64,000 nucleotides of DNA, taken from Streptomyces vinaceus (GTDB lineage: Bacteria; Actinomycetota; Actinomycetes; Streptomycetales; Streptomycetaceae). The DNA lies in the NCBI RefSeq assembly GCF_008704935.1, contig NZ_CP023692.1, positions 7,603,501 to 7,667,500 on the forward strand, written 5' to 3'. Below the pieces are notes generated by a model. That model did not search any database. It had not been told where the DNA came from and worked only from the letters and a program-made list of their open reading frames with translations. The translations under genes were made by a program, and so were the position numbers. This document shows positions 26,195-35,273 of this stretch, in pieces (within the stretch, counting starts at the first letter, position 1; each line of letters starts with the position of its first letter).

Positions 26195-27571
26195 AGTGCC
26201 CCTGAGCGCAGCCGCCGACGCGATCCGGGCCCGGCAGCTGTCCCCCGTCGAGCTGGCGGACTCCGTCCTGGAGCGCATCGAACAGGTGGAGCCGCACCTT
26301 CAGGCCTACGTCACCGTGACCGCCGAGCACGCCCGCCGGGCCGCGCGTGAAGCCGAGAACGACATCGCGGCCAGCCGCTACCGCGGCCCCTTGCACGGCA
26401 TCCCGATGGGCCTCAAGGACCTGATCGACGTCGCCGGCATGGCTACGTCGGCCGGCTCCCGCGTCCGCGCCGACCACCGCGCGCAGGCGAGCAGCACTGT
26501 TGCCGCCCGCATGGCGGCGGCCGGAGCCATCCTGCTCGGCAAGACCCACACGCACGAGTTCGCCTACGGGCTGACCACGCCGCAGACGCACAACGCCTGG
26601 GACACGGGCCGGGTCGCCGGCGGCTCCAGCGGCGGATCCGCCGTCGCCGTCGCCGCGGGCGCCGCCACCTTCAGCCTGGGCACCGACACCGGCGGATCGA
26701 TCCGGGTGCCCGCCGCGCTGAACGGGGTCGTCGGTCTCAAGCCGACCTACGGCCTCGTCCCCCGCCACGGTGTCACGTCCCTGTCCTGGTCCCTGGACCA
26801 CGTCGGCCCTATCACCCGCACCGTCGAGGACGCGGCCCTGGCCCTGACCGCCCTGGCCGGACACGACCCGCGCGACCCCGCGTCCCTTGCCACGCCCGCC
26901 GTGGACTACCGGCCGGGCGCGGGAACGGACCTGACGGGGCTGCGCGTGGGCGTGCCGCGCACCTATTACTTCGACCACGTTGATGCGGAGGTGGAGGCTG
27001 CCGTACGGCGCGCCATCGAGCAGCTCCAGTCCCTCGGCGCGCGCCTCGTCGAGGTCGAGATCCCCATGACCCGCTACATTCAGGCTACCCAGTGGGGCCT
27101 GATGGTGCCCGAGGCAACCGCCTACCACGAGAGCACCCTGCACACGGTCGCCGAGCTCTACCAGACAGACGTCCGCATCCTCCTCGAGGCCGGCGCACTG
27201 ATGCCCGCCGGGGACTACCTGCGTGCCCAGCGAGCCCGCACCCTCATGCGGCAGGAGTGGGCGCGCATGTTGCAGGAGGTCGACCTGATCGTCGCGCCCA
27301 CCGTCCCGGCGACCGCGGTCAAGGCCGGCCAGGAGACCATCACCTGGGCCGACGGCACCGTCGAGGGCGTCTCCGACGCATACGTACGCCTCTCGTCCCC
27401 CGCCAACATCACCGGGGTGCCATCCCTGTCCGTCCCCGTCGGCCACGATGCGGCAGGCATGCCGATCGGCATGCAGCTCCTCGGACGACCGCTCGGGAGA
27501 GCCTGCTGCTGCGGGTAGGCCACGCCTACGAGCAGACACAGCCTGCCCGCGAGCTCGCGCGCGCAGCATGA
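26181..27571 (+). CDS. GatA/AtzE-type amidase, one-base frameshift near the C-terminus
   Basis: An amidase-signature hydrolase of about 463 residues. The triad is visible: Lys in GIPMGLKDLID (about 82), Ser in TDTGGSIRVPAA (about 175) and the cis-Ser in the GGSSGGSA loop (about 150). At 27495-27497 a G run is one base short, so the frame stops at 27518. The other frame continues with ESLLLRVGHAYEQTQPAREL to 27571, restoring the usual C-terminus. Coupled with the AtzG-like subunit; the substrate is an amide or biuret-like compound, not identifiable. Likely repressed by the nearby TetR. Confidence 0.88.
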
Positions 27572-27596
27572 ACGATTGCGCGGGCCCCGTCTGGTC

Positions 27597-27624
27597 GGCC
27601 CGGTCTGATCACTCCGGCCGGGCC
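27597..27624. terminator. Hairpin after the amidase gene
   Basis: GGCCCGG (27597-27603) pairs with CCGGGCC (27618-27624) across a 14-base loop, just past the restored amidase stop. Confidence 0.5.
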
Positions 27625-27706
27625 GAAAGCGCCGTTCGGCTGCGATCGGCCAGGTGCCGCAAGGTGAAGACCGTCATACGGAGGTGCGGTAAGTGACTCG
27701 CTAGAC

Positions 27707-27719
27707 GCAATGATTTTGC
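27707..27719. promoter_or_regulatory. TetR-type operator copy 3: GCAA-N5-TTGC
   Basis: GCAATGATTTTGC, seven bases upstream of the TetR ATG at 27726, in the extended context ACGCAATGATTTTGCTTTAAG shared with the MFS promoter. There is no Shine-Dalgarno sequence between the site and the ATG, so the regulator mRNA may be leaderless and the operator may cover its promoter. Confidence 0.8.
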
Positions 27720-27725
27720 TTTAAG

Positions 27726-28297
27726 ATGGGTTCTATGAGCAGGCAGATGGTGCGCCCTGGGGGGCGCAGCGCCCGCGTTCAGGCATCGGTCCACACCGCC
27801 GTACGCGAACTCGCGTCGGAAGTGGGCCGGGACGCACTGACCGTACCGCTGGTCGCCCAGCGTGCGGGCGTGACGCCGTCGACGATCTACCGCCGCTGGG
27901 GGACCTGCAGGAGCTGTTGTCGGACGTAGCGGTCGAGCGTCTGCGGCCCGACACCGCACCCAACGACCACGGTGCCATGTCGTCCGACCTGACGGCCTGG
28001 GCCGAGCAGTTCCTCGACGAGATGGCCTCACCCGCCGGCCGGGCCTATGTTCGCGACGCACTGCTCGGCGACCCGGACGGCAGTAACGCCGGCCAGTGCT
28101 CGGCCTACGCCGCCGACCAGATCAGCCTCATCCTCACCCGAGCAGCTGAACGTGGTGAGAAGACGCCCGAAGTCGAGGCGGTCATCGACCGCGTCGTCGC
28201 GCCGATGATGTACCGCATCCTCTTCCGCCCGGACGGACTCGACGCCGCGTATGCGTGCCGCCTCGTCGCAGAGTTCCTCGGCCAGACCGGCCCATGA
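27726..28297 (+). CDS. TetR/AcrR-family repressor, one-base frameshift after the HTH
   Basis: The first frame from ATG 27726 encodes a TetR HTH (ASVHTAVRELASEV, LTVPLVAQRAGVTPSTIYRRW). The G run at 27898-27902 is one base short; with six Gs the protein continues GDLQELLSDVAVERLRPDTA through a C-terminal ligand domain to 28297, about 190 residues in all. Three GCAA-N5-TTGC sites nearby indicate control of itself, the MFS gene and probably the amidase operon. Broken as read, but possibly a sequencing error. Confidence 0.85.
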
Positions 28298-28407
28298 CCG
28301 TGTGATCGCACAGGCGTGCCCCGCAGGCAGAGCCTGCGTTGCCCAGCCTCGGAGGCCGGCAGGACCTCGCCGGGTCCCGGTCCGCTTCTCGAGCACGCCG
28401 AGGCAAG

Positions 28408-28880
28408 TCACCAGCCGATGACGCGTTTGCCGGAATGCCTCGAACAGGACGCGCCGTCTGTGCCCCGGATGCTGTCGATCACGTGGGAGCCGTGGTGCTG
28501 TGCGGCGGCGGCATGAGACTGGCCGGCATCCGCGTCCAGGAGCCATCGCCCGTGCCGGACACACACACCCGCTGCCGACGCGTCACGTACCGCACGACTC
28601 GCTCCACCCGCCATGTACGCCGGGTCGTGCACAGGCGGCAGCCGAACGCCCTCGTCCCGGTGCCCGCGGCGCCGATCCGCCATACCGCTACCGGAACTCC
28701 GGAAGGTAGCTTGGCGTCGTCCTGCTCCCAGGACGGCAACGCCCGCGCCAGCACGTCTCCTCTGACGCCGCACAGGCCTGCCAGGGGCCGTCGCCCGGCT
28801 GCGTTCAGCAGCACTTCGACGTCGGCCCGCGCGCCTCTGCCATCGTGCACAGGTTGGTAGTTGCTCCATACCACCGGCAC
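28408..28880 (-). pseudogene. TniQ-like / IS-associated protein, frameshifted remnant
   Basis: From 28880 the minus strand reads LLNAAGRRPLAGLCGVRGDV, then ALPSWEQDD and CRLCTTRRTWRVERVVRYVT. The frame shifts near RQRVCV and continues as VRHGRWLLDADAGQSHAAA to 28408. The Cys pair and VRHGRWLLDADA are typical of TniQ-like zinc proteins found with transposons in Streptomyces. Only the middle of the protein remains. Confidence 0.55.
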
Positions 28881-29606
28881 CTCAACGCCTTCGCTCTCAT
28901 CCCTAGCGGCTCGCGATGCGGCAGATCAGTGGCTTCGGGTTCTGGCACGTCGAACATCGCCGAGGACGACCTCCCGGACCCGAAGTTCGAAGACCACAAG
29001 ATCCCCGAACCGCAGCCCCAGGGACTCGTCACCGACCACTCATGCCGGTGGTCCCCGCGCTCGTCGCGGCGCGTCCCGGATGGGCGGGCGTATGGCGCGG
29101 CCGCGCCTTGGCCTTCTGGGGCTTGGGTTTCACGGCGTGCTTCGGCGGGCGGCCCTGTGCCGGGGTGCCGGTCGGGCGTGCCGGGTCTCGTCGGATGCCT
29201 TGCGGGCCGGCCTACGGCGGGCGGGTGCGGGCGAGCGGTCGTCCTCGGGGGGCGGTGGGCGGCTGAGGCAGCCGGGAGAGGGGCAGTCCCGGCCCGGTGT
29301 CCGGCCGTGCGGGGCGAGGATTCGTCGACTGCTTGCGGTCCGCCGGAGCGGTGGCGAGGGAGAGCTTGGCGGGCGGGGTTGGGGCGGGGTGGACGGTGAC
29401 GCATCGGCGGCCGAATGCGCCGGCCCGCTCCGGCCGATGCGCCTGTTCGGCGTCACCGCGCAGACCGCCATGCGCCACGCCAGCACTGCCTGACCGGAGC
29501 GCACCCCGAAACTGCCCAGGTAGCGGGCCCGCTCCGAGCCCAACGCGGTAGCCGAAAGCCCGTGGTGACGAAGCAGCGGGTCCGGCATCATCCCCTCGTG
29601 ATTCTT
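28881..29606. other. 725-bp region without a supported gene
   Basis: Several overlapping open frames exist on both strands, all Arg/Pro/Ser-rich without motifs. G-rich patches (GGCGGGGTTGGGGCGGGGTGG at about 29371-29391) occur. Probably decayed mobile DNA next to the TniQ-like remnant. Confidence 0.35.
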
Positions 29607-30227
29607 ATGCAACCCGTTCTGGAGATCTCCGCTTCCGACGACTGCGAGCTCTGGCCCGTCGGCGAACACGAGTCATATGGCTACCTCGTGCTGAACGGGG
29701 GGCTGACCCCGGCGGAGGTCGGCACGGCCGTTATGCAGATCGCCGACTGCAATGACTTCGAGCCGCAGGAGGAGCACGAATCGTGTCCGACCGACCCGCT
29801 CGGCGCCTTCCTACACGGGCTGCTCACCGTGCCTGACCCGTTCGCCGCCGGCGGCTTCCGGGCGCGTGACAACGCTACCGACACCGTCTTCGTCGAGCCG
29901 GGCTGCTGCAACGGACTGGAGACCTGGCGGGACTGGCTGGAGGTCCTCGACGGTACCGGTTGCGCATACTTCGGCCACGATCCATCCTCGGTGCCCGAAC
30001 GCGTAAACGACGTTGTCCGCTTCACGTTCGATGCTCACGGGGTAGACGGCAGCCCGGTGATCGAGCTGCCGGTAGAACAGGTACGCAGGCTCGTCGCCGA
30101 AACCCAGCAGGATCTGCAGGACTTCCTCAGCCTTGCCGAACCCTGGGCAGAACACCACCTGCCAGCACATGCTGCTGCCGTCACTACCGCCCTCGCACGC
30201 GCACTGGACCTGGCACCCACACCATGA
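29607..30227 (+). CDS. Protein of unknown function, first of a coupled pair
   Basis: A 206-residue acidic cytoplasmic protein from ATG 29607 (an in-frame GTG at 29598 is an alternative). It contains clustered Cys residues (EHESCPTDP, EPGCCNGLETWRDW), a Trp-rich core and a helical C-terminus. Its stop overlaps the next start (ATGA). I do not recognise it; the acid-rich single domain with a GLETWRDW motif is reminiscent of SUKH/immunity-like proteins, but this is weak. Confidence 0.6.
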   Translation: MQPVLEISASDDCELWPVGEHESYGYLVLNGGLTPAEVGTAVMQIADCNDFEPQEEHESCPTDPLGAFLHGLLTVPDPFAAGGFRARDNATDTVFVEPGCCNGLETWRDWLEVLDGTGCAYFGHDPSSVPERVNDVVRFTFDAHGVDGSPVIELPVEQVRRLVAETQQDLQDFLSLAEPWAEHHLPAHAAAVTTALARALDLAPTP

Positions 30228-30877
30228 CCAGCTTCCTGACCCACCGAGCGCACGTGCACGACGCCGGGCTCCCCCTCCACCGGCGGCACAGCGCGCTGCG
30301 CACTTGCCTCACCGTCTTTGCTCCTTATGGTCTGCGGGCGACGTACCACCACCTCACGCTCAGCGCCGCGATCCCCCGCCGGCTGGAGGCGGACCCGGAC
30401 GCGCTGGTGCGGGCGGTGGAGGAACTACACGAAGCGCGAGTGCTGTGGCTCGTGCGGGCAAACGAGTACGCCGCGCAACGCCGGGCGGAGAAGCAGGCTG
30501 GGCGGCGGGCTGCACCGAACCCTCGGCCGTGGTGGCTGTGGAGCTGGTGGGAAAGCCCCGACCGTGCCTGGTACGAAGACCCGTTTCGCCACCCGTCGCT
30601 GCGCTTGTCGGAGTACGTCCGGCGGCAGAACGCGATTCTGGACGGAGCCGAGCCGTCCGGCTGCCCGGCTTGCGGGGATGAGGGACCGCGAGTGCTGAGC
30701 TCGACCGGGCACGGTTGGGTCGAGCTGTGCCGGGGGTGCGCATGGGTGCTGGCGCCATGTCCGTGCGGGCGGCGGCACCGGTTCGTGCCAGAGACTTCGT
30801 TCAAATGGAACGAGATCTGGCGGCGGGCGCACATGAACGATGACGGCACGCCGAACTCACATTGGCCTGCGGGCTAG
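30224..30877 (+). CDS. Protein of unknown function with a C-terminal zinc ribbon
   Basis: A 217-residue protein from ATG 30224, overlapping the preceding stop by four bases. The N-terminal two thirds are helical and basic with a WWLWSWW cluster. The C-terminus carries CPACGDEGP, CRGCAW and CPCGRRHRF, arranged as one or two zinc ribbons. Tight coupling to the 29607 gene suggests a shared role. Not recognised. Confidence 0.65.
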   Translation: MTSFLTHRAHVHDAGLPLHRRHSALRTCLTVFAPYGLRATYHHLTLSAAIPRRLEADPDALVRAVEELHEARVLWLVRANEYAAQRRAEKQAGRRAAPNPRPWWLWSWWESPDRAWYEDPFRHPSLRLSEYVRRQNAILDGAEPSGCPACGDEGPRVLSSTGHGWVELCRGCAWVLAPCPCGRRHRFVPETSFKWNEIWRRAHMNDDGTPNSHWPAG

Positions 30878-30953
30878 CCGGTCTGATCGGCTCGGCGAAC
30901 GCTCGGAAGATCAGATCCCGCCAGCTTCACCAGAACCTGTGCGCGGGATCGCC

Positions 30954-31118
30954 TTAAGAGGTCGTTTTATTGGTGAGGCAGCGGTGGCAGATGAGGGCTG
31001 CGGCTATGCCGACGAAGGCGCGGAAGTGTTCGGCCTTGCGCTCGTATCGGCGGTGGAGGCGACGGCAGCCGGCGAGCCAGGACACGGTCCGCTCGACGAC
31101 CCAGCGGCGGCGTCCCGG
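30954..31118 (-). pseudogene. IS5-type transposase C-terminal tail (minus strand)
   Basis: Reads RRRWVVERTVSWLAGCRRLH, RRYERKAEHFRAF, then a short hydrophobic end and stop at 30954. The catalytic Glu of WVVERT is present, but nothing upstream of it. It meets a second transposase tail on the plus strand at about 31120. Confidence 0.75.
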
Positions 31119-31120
31119 AA

Positions 31121-31345
31121 AGTTCCATGCGGACAAGGGCTACGACTACGTCCACCTGCGACGATGGATACGCGGACGTGGCATCACCCACCCAATAGCG
31201 CCGCGGCATCGAATCCTCACAGCGGCTGGTCCGCCACCGCTGGACCATCGAACGCACCATGGCCTGGCTCGTCGGCCGCTGCCGTCTCCACCGCCGCTAC
31301 GAACGCAAAGCCGACCACTTCCTTGAGATCCACCGCGCCCTTTAC
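31121..31345 (+). pseudogene. IS5-type transposase C-terminal part (plus strand)
   Basis: Reads FHADKGYDYVHLRRWIRGRG, then SSQRLVRHRWTIERTMAWLV (with a frame change near 31205) and RCRLHRRYERKADHFLE. It is homologous to, but not identical with, the tail on the other strand at 30954-31118, so two related elements have been joined head to head. Confidence 0.75.
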
Positions 31346-31530
31346 CGCCCCGTACATCCTGGCCTTGGGCTTCTGGATGCCACGCTCTCTTCTGGTTGCC
31401 CAAACGTGGCACCTGGATTGAGGTGAAGGAGGCTGGCATACCCCAGGTCGCAGTCGTGCACCGCGCCATCCTGATCAGCCGTGGCGATCTGCCGGGGTGA
31501 CCACGACCGCGGCCCCCCCCGGGCCCACGG

Positions 31531-31881
31531 TCACAGCTGAGGCGTGAGGACCGTCAGGCGCAGCAGGGCGGTCAGGGCCAGGCCGGCAGGGATGGCGTAC
31601 CACCAGCGGCGCAGCCATTCGGCCTTCACGAAGACCCATGTGAGCAGGGCCGCCGCGATGGAGAAGGCGAGTCCGAGGCCGGCCGCGAACTTGGTGTTGC
31701 TGACGGCCTGGCTGTCCCAGGGGCCGTCCGGCTCGACCATGTACGCGGTGAGCAGGACATAGCCCGTCACCACATGACCGACGACAAGGACGACGGCGCA
31801 CACGGCCGTACCGACCCGGCTCGCCGTCCGCAGCGGGCGCCCGCGATGCACGTCGGCCGCCGGTCCCGCGCTCCCGCTCAC
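31531..31881 (-). CDS. Small membrane protein, partner of the transglycosylase-like gene
   Basis: A 116-residue protein with three predicted transmembrane segments (VVLVVGHVVTGYVLL, FAAGLGLAFSIAAALLTWVF and a C-terminal AIPAGLALTALL). GTG 31881 overlaps the stop of the upstream gene at 31878 (GTGA), so the two are translationally coupled. Probably anchors or assists the muralytic protein. Not otherwise recognised. Confidence 0.65.
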   Translation of the reverse strand: MSGSAGPAADVHRGRPLRTASRVGTAVCAVVLVVGHVVTGYVLLTAYMVEPDGPWDSQAVSNTKFAAGLGLAFSIAAALLTWVFVKAEWLRRWWYAIPAGLALTALLRLTVLTPQL

Positions 31882-32893
31882 CTCAAGGCCTCCTTTGCCT
31901 GGTCCACTTTCCGGTCGAAGCCACGACCATACGCCTGGGCGGCGTCGCTCTCGTAGTACGGGCCGCCGTTGTAGCGGGCGGCGATCTCCTGCATCTGGGC
32001 ACGCGTCATCTGCTCCGGCGGCACGTCCGCGAAGCCGCTCTCGGCCTTGAGCTGCGCCAGGTACTCAGAGGCGATGAAGATGTTCTTCGCAGGGTCCTTG
32101 ATCGCGGACACCACCTGGTCCCGCTGAAGGTCGGTGAGGTTGTGCGGCTCGTACCCGAGCACCTCGGCAGCGCGCCGGACCTGGATGGCCATGGGTCCCA
32201 TCGAGGTCTGATCGGGGTCCTCGCTGCCCGGCAGGATCTCGCGGCCCTCGTAGGCTGCTTCGTCGAGCCAGCCGGGGTCGCCCTCCACTTCCTGCCAGGC
32301 AATGCCTGCGACCATCTCGGGCGGAAGTCCCGAGTCGCTTGCAGCTGCCTTGATCAGATCCTTGTTCGCCGAGATGTACTCGCGGCGGCCGTCGTCGGAG
32401 TTGGACCACAGCCAGTAGTTGTTGCCCTGCCCCTCCGGGAGTCCGTCGACCCGGCTCGCGATGCCATCAGCGCTTCGGAGACCACGACATCCGAACGCAC
32501 CGTAGGTATCGAGTCAACCTTGGGGCCTGCGCCCGGCAACTGGACGTTCGGGTTGGCCCGTGCCTCCCGCGCTTCGCTCTGGAGCGGTCCGAGACCCCGG
32601 AGGAACTGCTCCGGGTCGGGAATCGTCCCCTTGAACTCCGGGATCTGCCTGTACGCCGCCCTGATGTCGGCGATGCAGGTCTCACGGGCCTCGGACTCGA
32701 CGCGGAGGGCGTCGTCGAAGTGATTTTTGGTCTGGCTGTAGTAGCGCTCCGCCTCCTCCAGGATCGCGTCCACATCGACCGTCAGTTCGGCGAAGAAATC
32801 CAGCACGCCAGTGGTGCCGCGCAGATCTTCCCACTGCCGCAAGGGTTCCGCTGCTCGCGCTGTCGGAGTGATCGCTTGGGCTTCTCGGGACAT
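31878..32893 (-). CDS. Lytic transglycosylase/lysozyme-like protein with coiled-coil N-terminus, frameshifted
   Basis: Reads as one protein of about 338 residues interrupted by a single-base shift near 32455-32462. The N-terminal half (from ATG 32893) is a long helical region (FAELTVDVDAILEEAERYYS). The second half shows a lysozyme-like fold with candidate catalytic Glu in GIAWQEVEG, TSMGPMAIQVRR, IFIASEYLAQLK and ARYNGGPYY. There is no signal peptide, so export would need a secretion system or the coupled membrane protein. The substrate is presumably peptidoglycan. Confidence 0.7.
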
Positions 32894-33093
32894 GACCGAG
32901 GAGAGCCGCCTACCAGCGGGCCTTCGCCGAAATCGCCGCCGCCAGCCGCGGCCGACCCGCCGCCGAGATCATTCCGCTGCTGCGCCGCGCCGCCGACGAA
33001 GCGTTGCTCGGCTTCACGGACGCGGACCTACGCGAGCAGGCCCAGGCCATCAGCTCGGGCGAGCCATACGTCCTGCGCGTCACGGTGGCCTGA
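32892..33093 (+). pseudogene. Small helical protein, frameshifted at the start
   Basis: A plus frame ending at TGA 33091-33093 reads YQRAFAEIAAASRGRPAAEI, LLRRAADEALLGFTDADL and ends PYVLRVTVA, typical of a short Streptomyces helical family. The only candidate start (ATG 32892, MTEES) is one frame off, so a base is missing near 32905-32912. Its start would overlap the divergent gene's start, which suggests a deletion between the two. Confidence 0.5.
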
Positions 33094-33120
33094 CCCCGAA
33101 CAGGTCGGGCCCCCAGCCCC

Positions 33121-33435
33121 TGCGGGGATCAGTTCTTTTACGAGCCCTGCCGCGAATACCCGTTCTCCATCTCGGACATCGCACGCCAAGCGGTGAGGCT
33201 CCTTGGCGACAACTGGCACGCCGAGTCCGGCAACTGAGGCGTGACCGGAGAGATCACGACCCGGGACGGCGCCCGTTTTATCGTGGGCGTCGACCACGAG
33301 GGAGACCTCTACGTCCATGCGGACAAGAACGCCGAGCCGACCTTCCTCCTGGAGTACTTCGACTGCACCAGCGCTTCGGACGGCCTGGAGGAGGTCACCA
33401 AGCGCGTGGTCGCGGTGATCCTCGACATTGCCTGA
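33121..33435 (+). pseudogene. Small conserved protein with an in-frame TGA replacing Trp
   Basis: The frame reads FSISDIARQAVRLLGDNWHA, then ESGN, a TGA at 33235-33237, and continues in the same frame with GVTGEITTRDGARFIVGVDH and EGDLYVHADKNAEPTFLLE to 33435. TGG to TGA explains the break, a true nonsense change rather than an indel. No start codon is visible upstream. GTG 33241 might still express the C-terminal half. Function unknown. Confidence 0.6.
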
Positions 33436-33690
33436 CGCGCGTAACCGAGTCCAGCCCCGGGCGCCAGGGCGCGCCCGGACCCTACCCTTCGAGCCGGACG
33501 CGCTCCAGCGGATGGTCCTCGTCGCCGTCGCCCCCTGCATCGACCGCGTGCGTCCTCGCGCAGCAGATCGCCCGTGAGTAACATCAGCGCCGCATGTCGG
33601 CGTACACATGAACGTGCTCAGCCGGGTACGGATGTACGTGCTCACCTTCCGGTAGGACTGATCAGGAAAATCTGGAGGAAGGTTGCTGCC

Positions 33691-34326
33691 TCAGTGAGGG
33701 AACCTGGTGGCCCGTTGGTGGGTCGCGCGGATGAGGAGGAAGACCAGGGTGGCCAGGTCTGCTGCCCCGGCGTCGTCGTCCGCGTAGCGCGTGGTCTGCA
33801 AGGGGCCGACCTGGTCCAGTCGGACTCCTTCCCACTCCAGGACGTAGGCGAGGGTGAGCATGGCAAGGCGGGCGTTGCCATCCGGGAAGGGGTGAAAGAA
33901 GGCCACGTCGAGGTAGGCCCTGGCCGAACGGGAGGCCAGGGGGACTCGCGGATCGGCGCTATCGCGCAGACATTGCTCAAAGTCGCGTTGGGTGTGTGGT
34001 GTCAGGGCGTATCGTTCCCGGCCGTCCTTGGCGAAGGCGTCGCCTCGTCGGAACCGGACCTCAGGCATGCCAAGGACCAGCTGCTGCCAGCCGCTCAGAA
34101 GGGTGCAGGTGAGAGGGCGCCTGTGGGAAGCGTCTGTGCGCGACTGAGCCAGCGCCGCGAGCAGTCGGCGGCCTCGATCGGGGTCCGAGGAACGACTTCC
34201 TTCCCCGCACCAGGTGGTGAGGCCGTCCACGATGGGCTCGACCGGGGCCGGCACCTCACCGGCCGCGGAAGTCCAGTCGATCTGGTTTCTCACCTGGACC
34301 CAGGCGGCCAGGGCGTCAGCGCTCAC
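33691..34326 (-). CDS. Fic/DOC-family protein
   Basis: A 211-residue Fic-domain protein. The catalytic loop reads HPFPDGNARLAM (plus-strand positions about 33858-33893), close to the HxFx(D/E)GNxR consensus with Ala in place of the second Gly. Fic proteins transfer AMP or other nucleotides/phosphates to hydroxyl side chains. An inhibitory (S/T)xxxE(G/N) helix is not evident. The first 11 bases overlap the end of the 34316-35089 gene, so the two are coupled and may form an effector/regulator pair. Confidence 0.85.
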   Translation of the reverse strand: MSADALAAWVQVRNQIDWTSAAGEVPAPVEPIVDGLTTWCGEGSRSSDPDRGRRLLAALAQSRTDASHRRPLTCTLLSGWQQLVLGMPEVRFRRGDAFAKDGRERYALTPHTQRDFEQCLRDSADPRVPLASRSARAYLDVAFFHPFPDGNARLAMLTLAYVLEWEGVRLDQVGPLQTTRYADDDAGAADLATLVFLLIRATHQRATRFPH

Positions 34327-35089
34327 GGTAGGGCTGCACTCCGGTCAGATCTACGGCGAGATCCTCTCCCACTGCGTCGATCAGGGTCCGCGACGGCACG
34401 GTCCAGCTCTTGAACCGTCCACCGATCGCGGTGTCGACGGCGTTCTTCGCGTCTTCCGCCCCCATGCCCGTGGACGAGAGGAACCACGTCAGCACCGTGT
34501 GGCAGAGGCCGTACCAGCCGCATTCGGCACCAGTGCGATCCATGACCACGGTCACGAGTCGGGTGGCCGCCCGTTCCAGGTGCCAGCTGTGGTCCTCGGC
34601 ATTCGCTCCGGCGAGCGGAGCCAACTGCTCGAACCGCTCCGACAGCTCCTCCAGCCAGTCGCGCCACTCCAGCAGCGACGCGACGACTTTGGCGGCCGTT
34701 GCTGCGGGCCTACCTATGGAGTGGGAGTTGCAGCACCAGTGGGTGACGACACCGCCACCACCGCCCTCGCCGACCGCCCAATGCCATCCGCAGGCCCACC
34801 GGCCGTATCGGGCGGCCAGGAGCGCCGTGACCTCGGTGGTGAAGCGATGTTTGTCTTCCCACCCGGCATCGTCAGAAGGCACCATCGAGGCGATCACCGT
34901 GGTGATCTCGGATGCCTCCGCTTCGTCCCAGGTGAAGGCGATGAGATCGGGATCGGCGGCAGACCACGGCAGCCAGGCCGGAGCAAGCTCGTAGTTGATA
35001 GCCGTGGTGTTCCTCCAGAACCGGGCGTGATAGGACAACTCGGCGATCATGCCAAAAGCTCGTAGCCGCGTCACGCGACTTTCTGACAC
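34316..35089 (-). CDS. Unknown protein coupled upstream of Fic, possible partner or antitoxin
   Basis: A 257-residue cytoplasmic protein. Features: basic N-terminus (MSESRVTRLRAFGMIAELSY), a Trp-rich WAVGEGGGGGVVTHW loop, a CGWYGLCH motif and a helical C-terminus. It overlaps the Fic gene by 11 bp. No known Fic antitoxin motif was found, so a protective role is inferred only from gene order. Confidence 0.6.
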   Translation of the reverse strand: MSESRVTRLRAFGMIAELSYHARFWRNTTAINYELAPAWLPWSAADPDLIAFTWDEAEASEITTVIASMVPSDDAGWEDKHRFTTEVTALLAARYGRWACGWHWAVGEGGGGGVVTHWCCNSHSIGRPAATAAKVVASLLEWRDWLEELSERFEQLAPLAGANAEDHSWHLERAATRLVTVVMDRTGAECGWYGLCHTVLTWFLSSTGMGAEDAKNAVDTAIGGRFKSWTVPSRTLIDAVGEDLAVDLTGVQPYRER

Positions 35090-35273
35090 GCCCGTCTACC
35101 GCCAGGGCACACGGGGCGACACTCCCTGGACGTCTGCTCCGCCGATAAAGCACTCGACGGAGCACGTTCGCTTGTACGTGGCTGAGCACTCTGAGAAGTA
35201 CGCCGACACCGCGGCGCTGTCCGACTACTTCGACGGATGGGCACGGCCAGCGGGCGGACGTTGGGCTGAACCT

